DNA of 64,000 nt from Bradyrhizobium sp. KBS0727 (GTDB lineage: Bacteria; Pseudomonadota; Alphaproteobacteria; Rhizobiales; Xanthobacteraceae), in NCBI RefSeq assembly GCF_005937885.2, contig NZ_CP042176.1:6319501-6383500 (forward strand), in the 5' to 3' direction. Of this stretch, positions 61,744 through 64,000 are shown one piece after another (the first letter of the stretch is position 1; each line of letters opens with the position of its first letter). A program made the position numbers and the translations under genes. Below the pieces are notes generated by a model. The model searched no databases. It saw nothing but the letters and a program-made list of their open reading frames with translations, and was not told the DNA's origin.

Positions 61744-63288
61744 CTACCAGCCCGGTTGCCACCGACGATAGTACGGTTGCGGTGGCATCTGACGATATTG
61801 GCCGCCGCGCGGGCGCGGATTTGCCATTTGGGGCTCCTGATTGAAGAAGCCAAAGCCGAAGCCGTCGTCGCTCTCAGCCAGGACATCGACCGTCGGCTGG
61901 CGCGTCACGAAGCCGCCCTGCGGCTGGTTGTTCAGCACCGCGACGAACTCGGTGCGATAGTTGGTCTCGCGGCTCAGCGGCTCGTCCGAGATGACGATCG
62001 AGGATCGCGGCAATGCGGTCGGCGCGATGCGATCGAGCACCTCCTGCGGGATCGTGACGCGGTCGAGCGCGTCCCTGGCGTTGTCCCCATTGTCGATCGT
62101 GACCACAGACCAGCGCAGACCCGTGTCGTTGCGCGCCATCGCCGTGAACACGTGGGTGCCGATCGGCCTTTCGGGATTACGGATGGTGACCGGAACCTCG
62201 ATGGTCGCATCGAACACCTCGCCGCCGCCGTCCGGCGCCGGCTTATGTGTGTTGCGCCGTACGTAAAGCTTCTGCGTTGCGCGGCTGATGAAGATCGACG
62301 CCGGCTCAAGCGCGAGCTTGGCGTCGCTCGCCGCCTTGGCGGTATCGATCTTCTTCGCTTGGGCCGGCTTGACCGCTTCCTTTGCGGCGGCGGCGGCGTC
62401 GAGCTTCGATTTCGCGTCGGCCTTGGCGGTGTCGAGCTGGGTCGCAAGGTCCGTGGCCTTGGCGGCGGCCTTCTGCTTGAGAGTCTCGGCACGTGCCTTG
62501 GCCTCGTCCGTCCTGGCGGCGGCGAGCACTTTGTCGGCATAGGCGAGCTCGGCGTCGGCGCGCCTCTTGAGCCCCTCCAGCTTGCGCAGCGACGCCGTCA
62601 GCGTGGCTGTCTCACGCGTCGCGGTCGCGGCGGCTTTCTTCGCCTCGTCGGCCGCCTTGGCAGCCTCGGCCGCCTCGCGGGAGAGCACCTCGGCTTTGGC
62701 CGGCGCGGCCGCGATGGCCTCCCGATTCGGCACGAACAGCGAGGGATGCGAGAACTCGACCGGCTCGGCATTATCGGGCGAGATGATCACCCGCATCCCG
62801 ATCCGCGTCTTGTCGAACAGTTTTTCGGCGAAGCCAAAGGGCATCCGCACGCAGCCGTGCGAGGCCGCATATCCGGGCAGCGGCCCGCCGTGCAGCGCGA
62901 CGCCGTTCCAGGTGATGCGCTGCATGTTCGGCATCCAGGCATCGTCATAGAGGGTCGAATGGTGGTCCTTGTCCTTCTCGATGAGGGCGAACACGCCGGC
63001 CGGCGTCTCGCGTCCCGTAGTGCCGGTCGAGACCGGCGCGCGCAGGATCCAGCCGTCGGCGTCGTAGAAGGTCACCTGCTGGCTCTTGATCGACACGATC
63101 GCCATGATCGGCTCGCCGGCCTCGCGCGGCGCGGTCGCCTCGGTGGCGGCTGCGGGGCGCGGCTGTCTCGCCGCGGCGCCGGCGGTCAGCGCCGTCAGTG
63201 CGGCGATCACCGCGAGCGTCGCAATGGCGGGAGGACCCCAACGCCGCGCCGCCACGGTGGATCGCGCCGTCGTCAATCGATTTACCAT
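61744..63288 (-). CDS. L,D-transpeptidase with coiled coil and a second, apparently inactive YkuD-like domain
   Basis: A 514-residue exported protein. A signal/anchor segment (PAIATLAVIAALTALTAGAAA) is followed by an active YkuD domain with ASHGCVRMP (Cys146). Residues about 205-320 form an Ala/Lys/Glu-rich coiled coil. From about 325 to 460 a second YkuD-like domain begins (IFISRATQKLYVRRNTHK, PVTIRNPERPIGTHVFTAM) but has no HGC motif, so it is probably structural. A Pro/Arg/Tyr-rich tail follows. It likely modifies or anchors to peptidoglycan. Confidence 0.9.
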   Translation of the reverse strand: MVNRLTTARSTVAARRWGPPAIATLAVIAALTALTAGAAARQPRPAAATEATAPREAGEPIMAIVSIKSQQVTFYDADGWILRAPVSTGTTGRETPAGVFALIEKDKDHHSTLYDDAWMPNMQRITWNGVALHGGPLPGYAASHGCVRMPFGFAEKLFDKTRIGMRVIISPDNAEPVEFSHPSLFVPNREAIAAAPAKAEVLSREAAEAAKAADEAKKAAATATRETATLTASLRKLEGLKRRADAELAYADKVLAAARTDEAKARAETLKQKAAAKATDLATQLDTAKADAKSKLDAAAAAKEAVKPAQAKKIDTAKAASDAKLALEPASIFISRATQKLYVRRNTHKPAPDGGGEVFDATIEVPVTIRNPERPIGTHVFTAMARNDTGLRWSVVTIDNGDNARDALDRVTIPQEVLDRIAPTALPRSSIVISDEPLSRETNYRTEFVAVLNNQPQGGFVTRQPTVDVLAESDDGFGFGFFNQEPQMANPRPRGGQYRQMPPQPYYRRWQPGW

Positions 63289-63636
63289 GCCATGCCCCGG
63301 TTGAAGTGCCTGTCCGCGCGTGCGTCGACCATCGTGTCAGATCGCGATTTTTTGGATCACTAGCACCACCGTCCGCGCCGCCAGTTCGCTTCCGGGAACT
63401 ATCGGCACGTCGCGGTGATAATTCTCTCATATAGGACAGCCCGCGCTGGAGGAAGGCGGCTCGCGGCTGAAATTGGCACGCTGCGTTCCGGATTTTTCCG
63501 AAAAGCCAAAGCAACGAAGGAGCATGCACTAAAAATGCAGTTCCCGCTTCGAGCGTATGGGCGTAGGCGAGTTAAACCGAAAGGCCTACAATCCGTTTCG
63601 CAGCACATGGCGGATACCAGTCAGCGGGAGGCTTCC
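63289..63636. other. Intergenic region, no gene seen
   Basis: About 348 bases between the divergent L,D-transpeptidase and DUF3237 genes. No RNA gene or clear promoter was found. GGGAGG at 63626 is the ribosome binding site of the next gene. Confidence 0.45.
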
Positions 63637-64000
63637 ATGCCGGAGATCGACACCAGGTTTCTGTTTACGCTCGTTCTCGAAATTCAAGTATCCAGTCTCG
63701 GCGATACTCCCTACGGCCGGCGGCGCATGTTTCATTTTGATGGCGGCAGCTTCGACGGGCCGAAGCTTAAGGGCAGGGTGTTGCCGGGCGGCGGGGGTTG
63801 GTCGCTGATCCGCCGCGACGACGTGATGGAGGTGGACGCGCGGTTGATCCTCGAGACCGACGACCACCATCAGATCTGCGCGACCTGGAAGGGACTTCGC
63901 CATGGTCCGAAAGAGGTTATGGATCGCCTATATCAAGGCAAGATGGTCGACCCGGGAGCCTACTATTTCCGCACCACGCCTTACTTCGAGACGAGTTCAG
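63637..64000 (+). CDS. DUF3237 family protein (3' end outside window)
   Basis: The frame is open from the ATG at 63637 to the window end (121 codons). It matches DUF3237: YGRRRMFHFDGGSFDGPKLKG, RVLPGGGGWSLIRRDDVMEVDARLILETDD and YYFRTTPYFETSS. Family function is unknown. GGGAGG lies about seven bases before the ATG. The visible part is close to a full family length, so only a short tail may be missing. Confidence 0.88.
   Translation, partial: MPEIDTRFLFTLVLEIQVSSLGDTPYGRRRMFHFDGGSFDGPKLKGRVLPGGGGWSLIRRDDVMEVDARLILETDDHHQICATWKGLRHGPKEVMDRLYQGKMVDPGAYYFRTTPYFETSS

Overview
The window reads as chromosomal DNA from a high-GC alphaproteobacterium, most likely Bradyrhizobium or a close relative (Nitrobacteraceae). 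This rests on family knowledge: gapR (DUF2312), DUF1036, DUF1244, DUF882, DUF2852 and DUF3052 proteins, the order of the ruv and tol-pal genes, TTAA-N7-TTAA (CtrA-type) boxes, and palindromic intergenic repeats of the kind common in that group. No database search was run. I see no rRNA, tRNA, CRISPR array, insertion sequence or prophage.

Left part (1-16 kb): the tail of a sigma-54 regulator; an L,D-transpeptidase followed by a DUF882 peptidase (peptidoglycan remodelling); a class III adenylate cyclase with TPR repeats; a GFA protein and a covalent-flavin oxidoreductase; gapR; DUF1244; a DUF1036 protein overlapping pyruvate kinase; osmC; a TetR regulator; a GT87 membrane glycosyltransferase; a DUF3052 protein that seems to run into a gene remnant.

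Core envelope block (16-29.3 kb, minus strand): reading with transcription, tolQ-tolR-tolA-tolB, a GGDEF/EAL protein, a FeeM-like N-acyl amino acid synthase, pal, cpoB, tilS, ftsH, with one plus-strand hydrolase between pal and cpoB.

Accessory block (29.4-53.2 kb): repeat debris, then small modules typical of detoxification and stress: DUF2852 with a TetR regulator that shares its operator motif, two YciI proteins, two tandem small exported CxxC proteins, a GST/NTF2/serine-hydrolase set with a divergent HxlR regulator, an SDR, an MHS-type MFS transporter, late cobalamin genes (cobS-cobC against cobT), an ECF42-type sigma factor with its DGPF/YciI partner and co-directional DoxX, SRPBCC and VOC genes, ghrA, a Bug/TctC binding protein, a second TetR/GST pair and others.

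Right part (52.7-64 kb): ybgC, a vapBC toxin-antitoxin pair, a Tat-exported metallophosphoesterase, a duplicated-repeat protein, ruvB-ruvA-ruvC, yebC, a soluble chemoreceptor-like protein with a degenerate PilZ domain, an L,D-transpeptidase with a second, apparently inactive YkuD-like domain, and the start of a DUF3237 protein.

Main reading: the usual run yebC-ruvCAB-ybgC-tolQRAB-pal-cpoB is present in order and on one strand, but ybgC is separated from tolQ by about 24 kb of small regulated modules. A signalling pair (c-di-GMP enzyme plus FeeM-like synthase with a perfect CtrA-type box) sits inside the tol-pal block.
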